Shown: positions 8,604-16,144 of the stretch, piece by piece
How positions within the stretch are numbered: position 1 is the first letter of the stretch
How the letters are laid out: each line of letters starts with the position of its first letter
Assembly: GCA_964499955.1 (NCBI GenBank)
Contig: CAZCMI010000001.1
Location: forward strand, 1 to 64,000
From: JAJYIV01 sp964499955
GTDB lineage: Bacteria; Patescibacteriota; Patescibacteriia; UBA9934; GWF2-40-263
Reading direction: 5' to 3'
Length of the DNA stretch: 64,000 bases
Position numbers and translations under genes: made by a program
The notes under the pieces: model-generated
Database searches by the model: none
The model's input: only the letters and a program-made list of their open reading frames with translations
Told to the model about the DNA's origin: nothing

Positions 8604-8635
8604 CAAAAACACCCGTCGAAATGACGGGTGTTTTT
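8604..8635 (+). terminator. Terminator after the band-7 gene
   Basis: ACACCCGTC/GACGGGTGT stem flanked by AAAAA and TTTTT, so it may work in both directions and could also end the tRNA transcript. Confidence 0.85.
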
Positions 8636-8812
8636 GGTTGCGGGGGCCGGAATTGAACGTTGGCCTTCGGCCTCCCCATAGGGGCTTCCGCCCCTCTGGC
8701 GGCCGGGCTGGCGCCGGCCTATCACCCCGGCATGAAAGGGGATTATCTCCCCTTTCCATCCCCTCGGTTCAAATCCGCCAACAATAATATCCCTGGAGGA
8801 CCAGGGATATTA
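8634..8812. repeat. Structured spacer with a copy of the tRNA-fMet 3' end and a perfect 14-bp hairpin
   Basis: This stretch holds no gene. Bases 8634-8659 repeat the tRNA-fMet 3' end at 8813-8838 (CCA, acceptor strand and part of the T arm) with about two mismatches, 179 bp apart and in the same orientation. Between the copies are short GC-rich inverted repeats and, at 8765-8779, a plus-strand T-arm-like GGTTCAAATCC. At 8783-8812 two 14-base arms (AATAATATCCCTGG and its complement) flank a 4-nt loop. I cannot fold a complete second tRNA here. It may be a decayed tRNA copy or a recombination scar. Confidence 0.6.
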
Positions 8813-8856
8813 TTGGTTGCGGGGGCCGGATTTGAACCGGCGACCTCTGGGTTATG

Positions 8857-9503
8857 CGTACCACTTCGGCTTTCGCCGCCTCCAACGGTTTGTCGAAGTT
8901 CGTGGTCTGGACTTTCCCTTCATCCCGGTGGGATGCCTGCCATCAAGTCTCTACACCTTCCGTCCGACGGATCGGACGGCTTGGCTCGGGATTACCACGC
9001 GAACGAGGCTTCCCCGAATTTGACAGGTTGTCACGCGCTCCTTGCGGTGCGCGCAGCCCATTGTGCGATTCCGTCCCAGCCATCGCGGAACGCGGCCGAA
9101 GCCGGTTTGCGTTGGCGTTTGTCCGCCTCCACCATGTGGATGGCGCTTCCATAGGCGATGAACGCGGCCGCGGGGAAAACGTAGAAGGCGCCCGTGTCCG
9201 GGAGGTAGGCAAGAGCGAAGTCGAAATCGCTTGCTTGGTACCGGTCCCGAACCATGCGGCGTCGGTTCGTTTTCGTGCGGCGCGTATCGACGACGTAGTT
9301 TCCGGACGTTCGTTCGCGCCACGCGCATTTTACTTGCGCGCGGACAAAACGTCCGTTTACGTCGAACACCAAATCGTACGCAAGGCGGTCACCGACGGGC
9401 CGGAGAACGCCCCAGCCGCGTTGAAGCGCGGCGAGGACGGCGGCCTGTTCGGCGATGTCGCCTTTTAATTTGGTGTCCATTGGGAGGGACGGGTTCACGA
9501 TTG
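8857..9503 (-). other. Group I intron (IC3-like) in the anticodon loop of tRNA-fMet
   Basis: The 647-nt insertion ends in G. Conserved core segments are visible on the minus strand: AATTCGGGGAAGCC (9020-9006 region, P3/P4 type), CCCGAGCCAAGCC, and GGTGTAGAGACTTGA (8957-8943), which matches the P7/J region of cyanobacterial tRNA introns, then AAAGTCCAGACCACGAA near the 3' end. The reading frame occupies 450 nt at the 5' side, so the ribozyme itself is only about 200 nt. Sub-type IC3 is inferred from the similarity to tRNA-Leu and tRNA-fMet introns of cyanobacteria. Confidence 0.9.
9031..9480 (-). CDS. Intron-encoded PD-(D/E)XK homing endonuclease, I-Ssp6803I-like
   Basis: A 149-residue protein (ATG at 9480; a GTG at 9498 would add six residues) encoded inside the intron. 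The core of the restriction-like fold is seen as E11 (KGDIAEQ), D36 (RLAYDLVFD) and the QVK motif (Q49, K51), the variant catalytic signature known from I-Ssp6803I, which is also encoded by a tRNA-fMet intron. It would cut intron-less tRNA-fMet genes and drive intron spread. The stop codon lies at the edge of the ribozyme core. No Shine-Dalgarno site and no -1 T, unlike its neighbours. Confidence 0.85.
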   Translation of the reverse strand: MDTKLKGDIAEQAAVLAALQRGWGVLRPVGDRLAYDLVFDVNGRFVRAQVKCAWRERTSGNYVVDTRRTKTNRRRMVRDRYQASDFDFALAYLPDTGAFYVFPAAAFIAYGSAIHMVEADKRQRKPASAAFRDGWDGIAQWAARTARSA

Positions 9504-9602
9504 AGCCCAGCGAGCTGCCTGGCTGCTCTACCCCGCGTCGATGTTTCGGTGGCTTTTCGTTACCACCCTTCGTGCCACCAACGGTGTTGATGGGACGGAG
9601 GG

Positions 9603-9679
9603 TGGTAGCTGGGGGCGGAATCGAACCGCCGACCTAGGGCTTATGAGTCCCTCGCTCTAACCAACTGAGCTACCCAGCC
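9603..9679 (-). tRNA. tRNA-Met (CAT), elongator
   Basis: A 77-nt cloverleaf: acceptor GGCTGGG/CCCAGCT, D arm GCTC-AGTTGGTTA-GAGC, anticodon loop CTCATAA, T arm GGCGG-TTCGATT-CCGCC, encoded CCA. A paired G1-U72 instead of C1-A72 separates it from the initiator. A tRNA-Ile with lysidine-modified CAT is an alternative; the D arm and acceptor look more like elongator Met. Confidence 0.85.
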
Positions 9680-9765
9680 GCGATGACGCCAATGGGTGTC
9701 CGAATGGTACGGCCAAATGGCGTTTTTGGCAAGACCTCGCCCCCTGCGGGGCCGTCCCGGGCAAT

Positions 9766-9852
9766 TGGTGGGCGAGGAGGGGGTCGAACCCTCATGGCCT
9801 TGCGACCACAGGATTTTGAGTCCTGCGTGTATACCAGTTCCACCACTCGCCC
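9766..9852 (-). tRNA. tRNA-Leu (CAA)
   Basis: 87 nt with the long variable arm of class II tRNAs (TGGTCGCAAGGCCA). Acceptor GGGCGAG/CTCGCCC, anticodon loop CTCAAAA, T-loop TTCGACC, encoded CCA. First gene of the tRNA cluster. Confidence 0.93.
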
Positions 9853-9910
9853 TTCAATTTCCCGGGAACCCGCCGGCGGGCGGTTCTGCCACCATCCCGG
9901 CGCGTCGGAA

Positions 9911-9939
9911 ATAGTAGCAAACGGGTTCATTTCCGTCTA
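9911..9939 (-). promoter_or_regulatory. Promoter of the tRNA cluster
   Basis: On the minus strand TAGACG (9939-9934) and TACTAT (9916-9911) are separated by 17 bp, about 60 nt upstream of tRNA-Leu. It is divergent from the Nudix promoter at 9953. Confidence 0.6.
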
Positions 9940-9952
9940 CCGTTGGATCAGG

Positions 9953-9958
9953 TACAAT
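9953..9958 (+). promoter_or_regulatory. -10 box of the Nudix gene, leaderless spacing
   Basis: TACAAT ends 9 nt before the ATG at 9968, leaving room for a leader of only 0-3 nt. Confidence 0.6.
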
Positions 9959-9967
9959 GCCCCGGCT

Positions 9968-10447
9968 ATGGACCGCTCCTCTTCCCCCGCCGCCTACCGC
10001 CCCAACGCCGCCGTCATTGTCACGGACGGTGCGGGCCGCGTGTTGCTGTGTCGCCGCGCGCAATCCACCTACCAGACTGTCCAAACGGTGCAGGGGGGAA
10101 TTGACCCGGGCGAAACGGCGGACCAGGCCGCCCGCCGGGAATTGCAGGAAGAGTTGGGCATCTGCGACGCCGATTACGAATGGCTGGGGCAGGCGCCCGG
10201 CACCTTCCGCTACCGCTGGCCGGAACCGTATCTGGCAACGCTCGCGCGGGGCAAGGCCGATTACGTCGGGCAAGAACAAACGGTATTCCTGGCCCAGGTG
10301 CGGCCGGACACCGCGTTCCATCTCGACGCCTATCACCGCGAGTTTTCCGAGGTTTGGTGGGGCGCGCCGCACGAACTGCTCGAACAGGCGTGGGAAGGGA
10401 AACGGCCCGCGTTGGAAACCGCCCTGCGTCACTTCGGATTGATTTGA
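9968..10447 (+). CDS. Nudix hydrolase, RppH-like
   Basis: A 159-residue protein with a full Nudix box (GGIDPGETADQAARREL then QEELG, matching G-x5-E-x7-REUxEExGU). Flanking segments YRPNAAVIV, GRVLLCRR and TVQGGIDPGE resemble RppH and diadenosine polyphosphate hydrolases. RppH removes pyrophosphate from mRNA 5' ends, which would matter in an organism with leaderless messages, but the substrate is an inference. The ATG at 9968 is fixed by the promoter just upstream. Confidence 0.85.
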   Translation: MDRSSSPAAYRPNAAVIVTDGAGRVLLCRRAQSTYQTVQTVQGGIDPGETADQAARRELQEELGICDADYEWLGQAPGTFRYRWPEPYLATLARGKADYVGQEQTVFLAQVRPDTAFHLDAYHREFSEVWWGAPHELLEQAWEGKRPALETALRHFGLI

Positions 10448-10453
10448 TATACT
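10448..10453 (+). promoter_or_regulatory. -10 box of parA-parB
   Basis: TATACT immediately after the Nudix stop codon, giving a leader of about 24 nt before parA, with no Shine-Dalgarno site. Confidence 0.55.
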
Positions 10454-10483
10454 AGAGCCACCAAGCCCCCTCCACCAATCGTT

Positions 10484-11257
10484 ATGGCCCATATCGTTTC
10501 CGTCGTGAACCAAAAAGGCGGCGTGGGAAAAACCACCACGGCCGTGAACCTGGCCGCGTTCCTGGCCGACGCCGGCAAGTTCGTTTTGCTGGTGGACTTG
10601 GACCCGCAGGGCAACGCGTCCTCCGGGTTGGGACTCGACCGGTCGGCCGTGCCCGGCGGCGTGTACGAACTCATGGCCGGCACGCATCGTTTCCAAGATA
10701 TCGCTTTGGAAACCGCCCATCCCGGGCTGAAAATCCTGGCGGGCACCGACGCCTTGGCCGGCGCGTCGGTGGAATTGGTGAACATGGAGGAGCGGGAACA
10801 TTTCTTGCGCAAGGCCCTTTTGGAAGCCCGCAACGACTTCGACTACGTCATTATCGACAACCCGCCGTCCTTGGGCCTCATCACGCTCAACGGTCTGGTG
10901 GCCGCCGATTCGGTGCTCATTCCCGTGCAGGCCGAATACTTCGCCTTGGAAGGGCTGGGCCAGCTGATGAACACGGTCAACATGGTGCGGGAACACCTCA
11001 AGCCCGAGCTCGAAATCATGGGCGCGGTCATCACCATGTTCGACGCCCGCACGCGCCTGTCCAACGAAGTCCTGCAGGAACTCTATCGGCATTTTCCCGA
11101 CAAGATCTTCCGCTCCGTCATTCCGCGCAGTATCCGGCTGGCGGAGGCGCCCAGTTTCGGCAAGAGCATCATTCACTACGACGCCGAATCCAAGGCTGCC
11201 AAGGCCTACGAACGACTGGCCAAGGAATTCCTCCTGCGGGACCAGGAACGAACGTAA
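10484..11257 (+). CDS. parA: Chromosome-partitioning ATPase ParA/Soj
   Basis: A 257-residue ParA-type ATPase. The deviant Walker A motif KGGVGKTT (residues 11-18) with the signature Lys and the Walker A' VDLDPQGNASS are intact, followed by the Walker B-like DYVIIDNPPSLG. Length and sequence fit the chromosomal Soj class rather than plasmid ParA with an N-terminal DNA-binding domain. parB follows by 11 nt in the same operon. I looked for a parS site nearby and saw none. Confidence 0.93.
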   Translation: MAHIVSVVNQKGGVGKTTTAVNLAAFLADAGKFVLLVDLDPQGNASSGLGLDRSAVPGGVYELMAGTHRFQDIALETAHPGLKILAGTDALAGASVELVNMEEREHFLRKALLEARNDFDYVIIDNPPSLGLITLNGLVAADSVLIPVQAEYFALEGLGQLMNTVNMVREHLKPELEIMGAVITMFDARTRLSNEVLQELYRHFPDKIFRSVIPRSIRLAEAPSFGKSIIHYDAESKAAKAYERLAKEFLLRDQERT

Positions 11258-11268
11258 TCCACTTCACT

Positions 11269-12138
11269 ATGGCCATGAATACGTCCGCGTTGGGGAGGGG
11301 TCTGGGCTCGCTCATTCCGCCCAAGCCCACTCCTTCCGCCACCGCCCAGGTGCTGCCAGAAGAGGCGCATCGCGCCATTTTGGAAGTGGAAACGGCCAAG
11401 ATCAAAGAAAACCCGCGCCAGCCGCGCAAAGATTTCGCGCCGGGGGATTTGGAAGACCTCATCCAATCCGTGAAGGAACACGGCATCATCCAGCCGTTGG
11501 TGGTAACCAAGCGTGGGGACGGCTACGAACTGGTGGCTGGTGAACGCCGCCTGCGCGCCGCCCGCGCCGTGGGGCTCAAAACCGTTCCGGTTGTGGCGCG
11601 CGAGGCCACGGAGCAGCAGAAATTGGAACTGGCCATCATCGAGAACGTCCAGCGCGCGGACCTGAACCCGTACGAAGAAGCCCTGGCATACAAGGCCTTG
11701 GTGGACGAATTCGGCCTCACCCAGGAGGAAGCCGCCAAGCGCATGGGCAAGAGCCGCCCGGCCATTGCCAACGCCATGCGTTTGCTGGACCTGCCGGATG
11801 AAATGCTGTCCGCGCTGCGGGAAGGGAAGATCACCAAAAGCCACGCCCGCACGCTGCTGGCGGAGACGGACGCGCACAAGCGCCGCGGCCTGTTCGCCCG
11901 CATGCTGGAAGGCGGCGTGACGGTGCGCGAGGCAGAAGACGCCGTGGCGCCCGCCGGGGGCCGCCGCGCGCGCGCCGCCAAGGACCCGAACGTTGCGGCG
12001 CACGAAAAGCGCCTGCGCGACATCCTGCTCACCAAGGTGCAGATCGACTTCCGCAACGGCCGCGGCAAGATCGTCATTCACGCCTATTCGCCGGAGGAAT
12101 TGCTGGACCTGCTGGACCGCTTCGAAAAGCTATCCTAA
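11269..12138 (+). CDS. parB: Chromosome-partitioning protein ParB/Spo0J
   Basis: A 289-residue CTPase/DNA-binding protein that loads on parS and works with ParA. The N-terminal ALGRGLGSLIPPK ParA-stimulating peptide is present, then the ParB/Srx domain (NPRQPRKDFAPGDLEDL, LVAGERRLRAARAVG, IIENVQRADLNPYEEA). A helix-turn-helix follows (LTQEEAAKRMGKSRPAIAN), and a C-terminal dimerisation region ends the protein. A second ATG two codons in is an equal start candidate. Confidence 0.93.
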   Translation: MAMNTSALGRGLGSLIPPKPTPSATAQVLPEEAHRAILEVETAKIKENPRQPRKDFAPGDLEDLIQSVKEHGIIQPLVVTKRGDGYELVAGERRLRAARAVGLKTVPVVAREATEQQKLELAIIENVQRADLNPYEEALAYKALVDEFGLTQEEAAKRMGKSRPAIANAMRLLDLPDEMLSALREGKITKSHARTLLAETDAHKRRGLFARMLEGGVTVREAEDAVAPAGGRRARAAKDPNVAAHEKRLRDILLTKVQIDFRNGRGKIVIHAYSPEELLDLLDRFEKLS

Positions 12139-12140
12139 GC

Positions 12141-12166
12141 AAAAACCGCCCCCCACGGGCGGTTTT
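12141..12166. terminator. Terminator between convergent parB and rel
   Basis: CCGCCC/GGGCGG stem flanked by AAAAA and TTTT. The rel stop codon (12165) touches the T tract, so it can serve both strands. Confidence 0.8.
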
Positions 12167-13700
12167 ACGTTTTGGCGGCCGGAGCGGCATCCGCTTTTTT
12201 CTCGGTCTTTTTTGCGTTGTCGTTCGTCCGCATGACGTTCGCGATCCACCGCTTGAACGAGCTGCGCGTCGCCTCTTTTATTTTCTGCCGGGCATGGTGG
12301 GTTTTGACGATCTTCAGCCAGTCCGGGTTCGGCCCCTTGCGGTTTTTGTCCGTGAGGATTTCCACCACGTCGCCGGAGGTGAGCGCGGCGTCCAGGGCGC
12401 CGGCAACATCGTTGATGCGCGTGCCCACGCAGGTGTGGCCGACTTCCGTATGGATGGCGTAGGCGAAGTCCACGGGCGTGGCGCCTTCCGGTAGGTCGAT
12501 GACGTCGCCGCGCGGCGTGAACACGAAAATGCGGTCCTTGAAGGCGTCGATCTTCATGTATTCCAGCTGCTCCAGGAAGTCCTTTTTGTTCGCCAGTTCC
12601 TTTTGGATGTTCGCCAGTTCTTCCATCCAGCGCATGTTCTGCTCCGGGCGCATGCCGCCTTCCTTGTACCGCCAGTGGGCGGCCACGCCGAATTCGGCCA
12701 GGTCGTTCATTTCCTGGGTGCGGATTTGGAATTCGATCGGGTCGCCGGCGTCGGCGAACACGGTGGTGTGCAGGGACTGGTAGCCGTTGGGCTTCGGTTG
12801 GGCGACGTAGTCCTTGATGCGGGAGGGGAAGGGCTTCCAGCGCTGGTGCAGCACGCCCAGGGCCGCGTAGCATTCCTCCACGTTCGATACGATGACGCGC
12901 ACGGCGATGTAGTCGAAGATCTTGCTGAAGTCGTTGTGGTATTTGAGCAACTTTTTGTACAGGCTGTAGATGCGTTTCACACGGCCGTGGACCTTGGCCG
13001 CGTGCACGCCCGCGCCCGCCAGGAGCTTTTCGGTTTCGTCGATGACGCGGGTGACGGCGGCGCCCTGCGTTTGCACCTTGGTTTCCATCACGCTGCGGAC
13101 CCGTTCGTATTCCTTGGGTTCGAGGTAGGCGAAGGCGAGGTCTTCCATGTCGCCCTTCATTTCGGCCATGCCCAGGCGCCCGGCGATGGGAGCGTAGATT
13201 TCCAGCACCTCGCGGGCCACGCGCAGCTGTTTGTTGCGCGGCTGGGCGTAGAGGGTTTGGAGATTGTGCAGGCGGTCGGCGAACTTGATGAACACCACGC
13301 GCACGTCCGAGGCCATGGCCAGGAACATCTTACGGAGGTTTTCCACGTAGCGGTCCTCGCCCTGGTAGCGGACTTTCTTGAGCTTGGTGACGGCGTCGAT
13401 GAGCGAGGCGACGTCCGGACCGAATTCCTTTTCGACGGCTTCCAGCGAAATGCCCGTGTCTTCCACGACGTCGTGCAGGAGCCCCGCCGCCACGACGTTC
13501 AAATGCAGGCCCATTTCGGCCAGTTTGCAGGCCACGGCCAGCGGATGGACGATGTAGTCGTGCCCGGTGAGGCGCTTGGTGCCATCATGCGCGCGGTAGG
13601 CCATGTCGAAGGCGCGCCGCACGAAATCCACGTCCGGGTTCCGGTAGTTCTTGGCCACCAGGGCGGCCAGGTCGTCGTAGGTGCGGACGAGTTCGGTCAT
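12165..13700 (-). CDS. rel: (p)ppGpp synthetase/hydrolase Rel, C-terminally short
   Basis: A 511-residue RelA/SpoT homologue that makes and degrades the alarmone (p)ppGpp. The HD hydrolase domain has H52 and the LLHDVVEDT motif (H76, D77). The synthetase domain has KIFDYIAVRVIV, PNGYQSLHTTV and EFQIRT. A TGS domain lies at about 385-450 (DRIFVFTPRGDVIDLP). The protein stops about 60 residues later, so the zinc-finger and ACT/RRM domains of full-length Rel (about 730 residues) are absent. Both catalytic centres look intact. Start context gttATG. Confidence 0.9.
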   Translation of the reverse strand: MTELVRTYDDLAALVAKNYRNPDVDFVRRAFDMAYRAHDGTKRLTGHDYIVHPLAVACKLAEMGLHLNVVAAGLLHDVVEDTGISLEAVEKEFGPDVASLIDAVTKLKKVRYQGEDRYVENLRKMFLAMASDVRVVFIKFADRLHNLQTLYAQPRNKQLRVAREVLEIYAPIAGRLGMAEMKGDMEDLAFAYLEPKEYERVRSVMETKVQTQGAAVTRVIDETEKLLAGAGVHAAKVHGRVKRIYSLYKKLLKYHNDFSKIFDYIAVRVIVSNVEECYAALGVLHQRWKPFPSRIKDYVAQPKPNGYQSLHTTVFADAGDPIEFQIRTQEMNDLAEFGVAAHWRYKEGGMRPEQNMRWMEELANIQKELANKKDFLEQLEYMKIDAFKDRIFVFTPRGDVIDLPEGATPVDFAYAIHTEVGHTCVGTRINDVAGALDAALTSGDVVEILTDKNRKGPNPDWLKIVKTHHARQKIKEATRSSFKRWIANVMRTNDNAKKTEKKADAAPAAKT

Positions 13701-13756
13701 AACGCGCAGGGTGGGTGGAATTTCAGCGTAGGGCAGGGAAAAAGCGTTGTCAAAGA

Positions 13757-13782
13757 AAAACGCCGGATTATTCCGGCGTTTC
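13757..13782 (-). terminator. Terminator overlapping the topA stop codon
   Basis: AACGCCGGA/TCCGGCGTT inverted repeat; the topA TAA (13770-13768) is in the loop. On the minus strand it is followed by TTTTTC. Confidence 0.75.
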
Positions 13783-16098
13783 GGCGGCCTTCGGTTTGCG
13801 TTTCCAGGCGCGCTTGGGCGCGGCTTTTTTCTTGGCGATCAGCTGTTTGGCGACGTCCACGGTGACGTCCTTCGGTTCCAGGCCCTTGCCCAGCGACGCC
13901 ATGGTTTCGCCGTCGGTCACGTACGGGCCGTAGCGGCCGTTCATCACCTTCAGCTCCACGCCCGTTTCCGGGTCCGTGCCGACGATGGCCAGCGGGGTCA
14001 TGCGGATACGCTTTTTCTCCGCCGCCTCGGCGAGCACCGGCAGTGCCTGCTCCAGCGTGATGGTATACACGTCGAACGGCGGGACGATGGACGCGGTGGC
14101 GTCCCCGGCCTTCAGGTACGGGCCGAAGCGGCCGGTGTTGGCGATCACGTCTTCGCCTTCCGACGTTTTGCCGAGCGTGCGGGGAATCGACAGCCAGGTC
14201 AGCGCCTGTTCCAACGTGACGTCATCGGCGTGCACGCCCTTGGCCACCGAGGCGCGCTTGGGCTTGGGGGCCTCCGGCACGGGTTCGGGTGCCGGCTCGC
14301 CTTTCTTGCGCCGCGGTTTCTTGACCTTGGGCGGGGTTTCGCCCAGCTGCACGAACGGGCCGAAGCGGCCGCTGTGCACGCGCACCTCCAGCCCCGTGGC
14401 CGGGTCCACGCCCACCAGCCGGTCGATTACGTAGTCCTCGCGCTTGAGTTTCTTGGCGTTTTCCTCCACGGCCGCGTGGAAGCCGCCGTAGAAGTCCTTC
14501 AGCATCGGCACCCAGGCGCCGGTATCGGCCACGCCGTCCAGGTCCGTTTCCATCTTGGCCGTGAACGCGTAGTCGACGATGTTGGGGAAATGCGCCGTGA
14601 GCAGGTCCGTCACGGTGAAGGCGATGTCCGTGGGACGGAGTTTCTTGTTGTCGTCGCGTTCCACGTAGCCGCGGGCTTCCACCGTGGCGATGGTGGGGGC
14701 GTAGGTGGACGGACGGCCGATGCCCAGTTCTTCCATGGTTTTCACCAGGGTGGCGTCGGAATAGCGCGGCGGCGGTTCGGTGAAATGCTGCACGGACGTA
14801 ATACCGTGCGTTTCCACGGCGTCGCCCGCCACAAGCGGCGGGAGCAGCTTGTCCTCGGAGGCGCGGTAGACCTTCATGAAGCCGTCGCGCTTGAGGGCGT
14901 GGCCGCTGGCGCGGAACACGTGGCCGCGCGCCTCGACGTCCACGGCGGTGCGTTCCAAGGTGGCAGACGGCATTTGGGAAGCCACCGTGCGCCGCCAGAT
15001 GAGGTCGTAGACCTTCCACATCTTTGGGTCCAGCGAACGCAGCGATTCGGGCGTGGCGCGCACGTCCGTGGGACGGATGGCTTCGTGCGCTTCCTGGGCG
15101 CCCTTCGCCTTGGTTTTGTAGCGGCGGGGGCCTTGGGCGTACGCGTCGCCGAACGCCTCTTTAATGTGCGCCTGGGCGTCGGCCAGGAAGGGCTCGGCCA
15201 AGTTCGCCGAGTCGGTACGCATGTAGGTGATGCGGCCGGTTTCGTAGAGTTTCTGCGCCAGCATCATGGTCTGCTTGGCGCCGTAGCCCAGGCGGTTGTT
15301 CGCTTCGATCTGCAGGGCCGACGTCGTGAAGGGCGTGGGCGGGGCCTTGGTGAGGTCCTTGCGTTCCACGTTGGCCACGGTGAAGGAGGCACCCGTGAGC
15401 GCCGCTTCGATCTTCTTGGCCTCGGCTTCGGTGCGGATGGCGAGTTTGTCGAGTTTCTCTCCGTTGATGGACGCCAGTTTGCCCGCAAACGGCGTGCCGT
15501 CCTTGGCGAAGGCGGCTTCGACCGTCCAGTATTCTTCGACGTTGAACGCCTGGCGCTCGCGCTCCCGTTCCACGGTGAGGCGCACGGCCACGGATTGCAC
15601 GCGCCCGGCCGAAAGCCCGCGGCGGATTTTTTCCCACAAGAGCGGCGAGAGTTCGTAGCCCACGAGCCGGTCCAAAATGCGGCGCGCCTGCTGGGCGTGC
15701 ACTTGGTTCATGTCGATGCGGCGGGGAGCTTGCAGGGCCGCCTCGATGGCGGGGCGGGTGATTTCGTGGAAGGTGATGCGCTTGGCTGTTTCCGGGTCCA
15801 ATCCCAAGACCTCGGCGATGTGCCAGGCAATGGCTTCTCCTTCGCGGTCTTCGTCGGTGGCGAGGATGATGTCGTCGGCCTCGCCGGCGGCGCGCGCCAG
15901 TTCTTTTACCTTGTCTTTTTTCTCGTCCGAAACGACGTACGTGGGGGCGAAGTTCTTGGCCGGATCCACGCCGATTTTGTTTTTCGGCAGGTCGCGGACG
16001 TGGCCGAACGAGGAAAGAACCCGGTAGTCCTTTCCGAGGAATTTCGCGATGGTTTTGGCTTTCGTCGGGGACTCGACGACGATCAAATGCTTGGACAT
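13768..16098 (-). CDS. topA: DNA topoisomerase I
   Basis: A 776-residue type IA topoisomerase that relaxes negative supercoils. The Toprim domain starts at the N-terminus (MSKHLIVVESPTKAKTIAKF) with the acidic TDEDREGEA motif. The active-site Tyr is in RITYMRTDSANL. The C-terminus has no Cys zinc fingers; it has three Cys-less topoisomerase C-terminal repeats, marked by GRFGPFVQLGE, GRFGPYLKAGD and GRYGPYVTDGE, then a Lys/Ala-rich tail. Such Cys-less repeats are known in several bacterial lineages. Confidence 0.94.
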   Translation of the reverse strand: MSKHLIVVESPTKAKTIAKFLGKDYRVLSSFGHVRDLPKNKIGVDPAKNFAPTYVVSDEKKDKVKELARAAGEADDIILATDEDREGEAIAWHIAEVLGLDPETAKRITFHEITRPAIEAALQAPRRIDMNQVHAQQARRILDRLVGYELSPLLWEKIRRGLSAGRVQSVAVRLTVERERERQAFNVEEYWTVEAAFAKDGTPFAGKLASINGEKLDKLAIRTEAEAKKIEAALTGASFTVANVERKDLTKAPPTPFTTSALQIEANNRLGYGAKQTMMLAQKLYETGRITYMRTDSANLAEPFLADAQAHIKEAFGDAYAQGPRRYKTKAKGAQEAHEAIRPTDVRATPESLRSLDPKMWKVYDLIWRRTVASQMPSATLERTAVDVEARGHVFRASGHALKRDGFMKVYRASEDKLLPPLVAGDAVETHGITSVQHFTEPPPRYSDATLVKTMEELGIGRPSTYAPTIATVEARGYVERDDNKKLRPTDIAFTVTDLLTAHFPNIVDYAFTAKMETDLDGVADTGAWVPMLKDFYGGFHAAVEENAKKLKREDYVIDRLVGVDPATGLEVRVHSGRFGPFVQLGETPPKVKKPRRKKGEPAPEPVPEAPKPKRASVAKGVHADDVTLEQALTWLSIPRTLGKTSEGEDVIANTGRFGPYLKAGDATASIVPPFDVYTITLEQALPVLAEAAEKKRIRMTPLAIVGTDPETGVELKVMNGRYGPYVTDGETMASLGKGLEPKDVTVDVAKQLIAKKKAAPKRAWKRKPKAAETPE

Positions 16099-16144
16099 GG
16101 CATTGATGATGGGGGTGGATACGGCGTTTCGTCAAGCCAGGGGG

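Larger units (their letters stand above)
8814..9537 (-). tRNA. Initiator tRNA-fMet (CAT), split by a group I intron
   Basis: The 5' exon is 9537-9504 and the 3' exon 8856-8814; joined they give 77 nt with encoded CCA. Initiator hallmarks are present: a C1-A72 mismatch, three G-C pairs at the base of the anticodon stem (GGG/CCC), and the loop CUCAUAA. The T arm is GCCGG-TTCAAAT-CCGGC. The junction is placed between U33 and C34, so that the exon ends in U and the intron ends in G as group I introns require; a shift of one or two bases cannot be excluded from sequence alone. It is the last gene of a Leu-Met-fMet cluster. Confidence 0.93.

Noticed and set aside
8658..8782. Possible plus-strand tRNA with GTTGGC/GCCAAC acceptor and a TTCAAAT T loop
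   Set aside because: The interval is about 125 nt, no anticodon arm or D arm can be formed, and the T stem does not pair properly.
10484..12138. Plasmid-type partition locus
   Set aside because: parA lacks the N-terminal DNA-binding extension of plasmid ParA, the genes sit among chromosomal housekeeping genes, and no replication gene is nearby.
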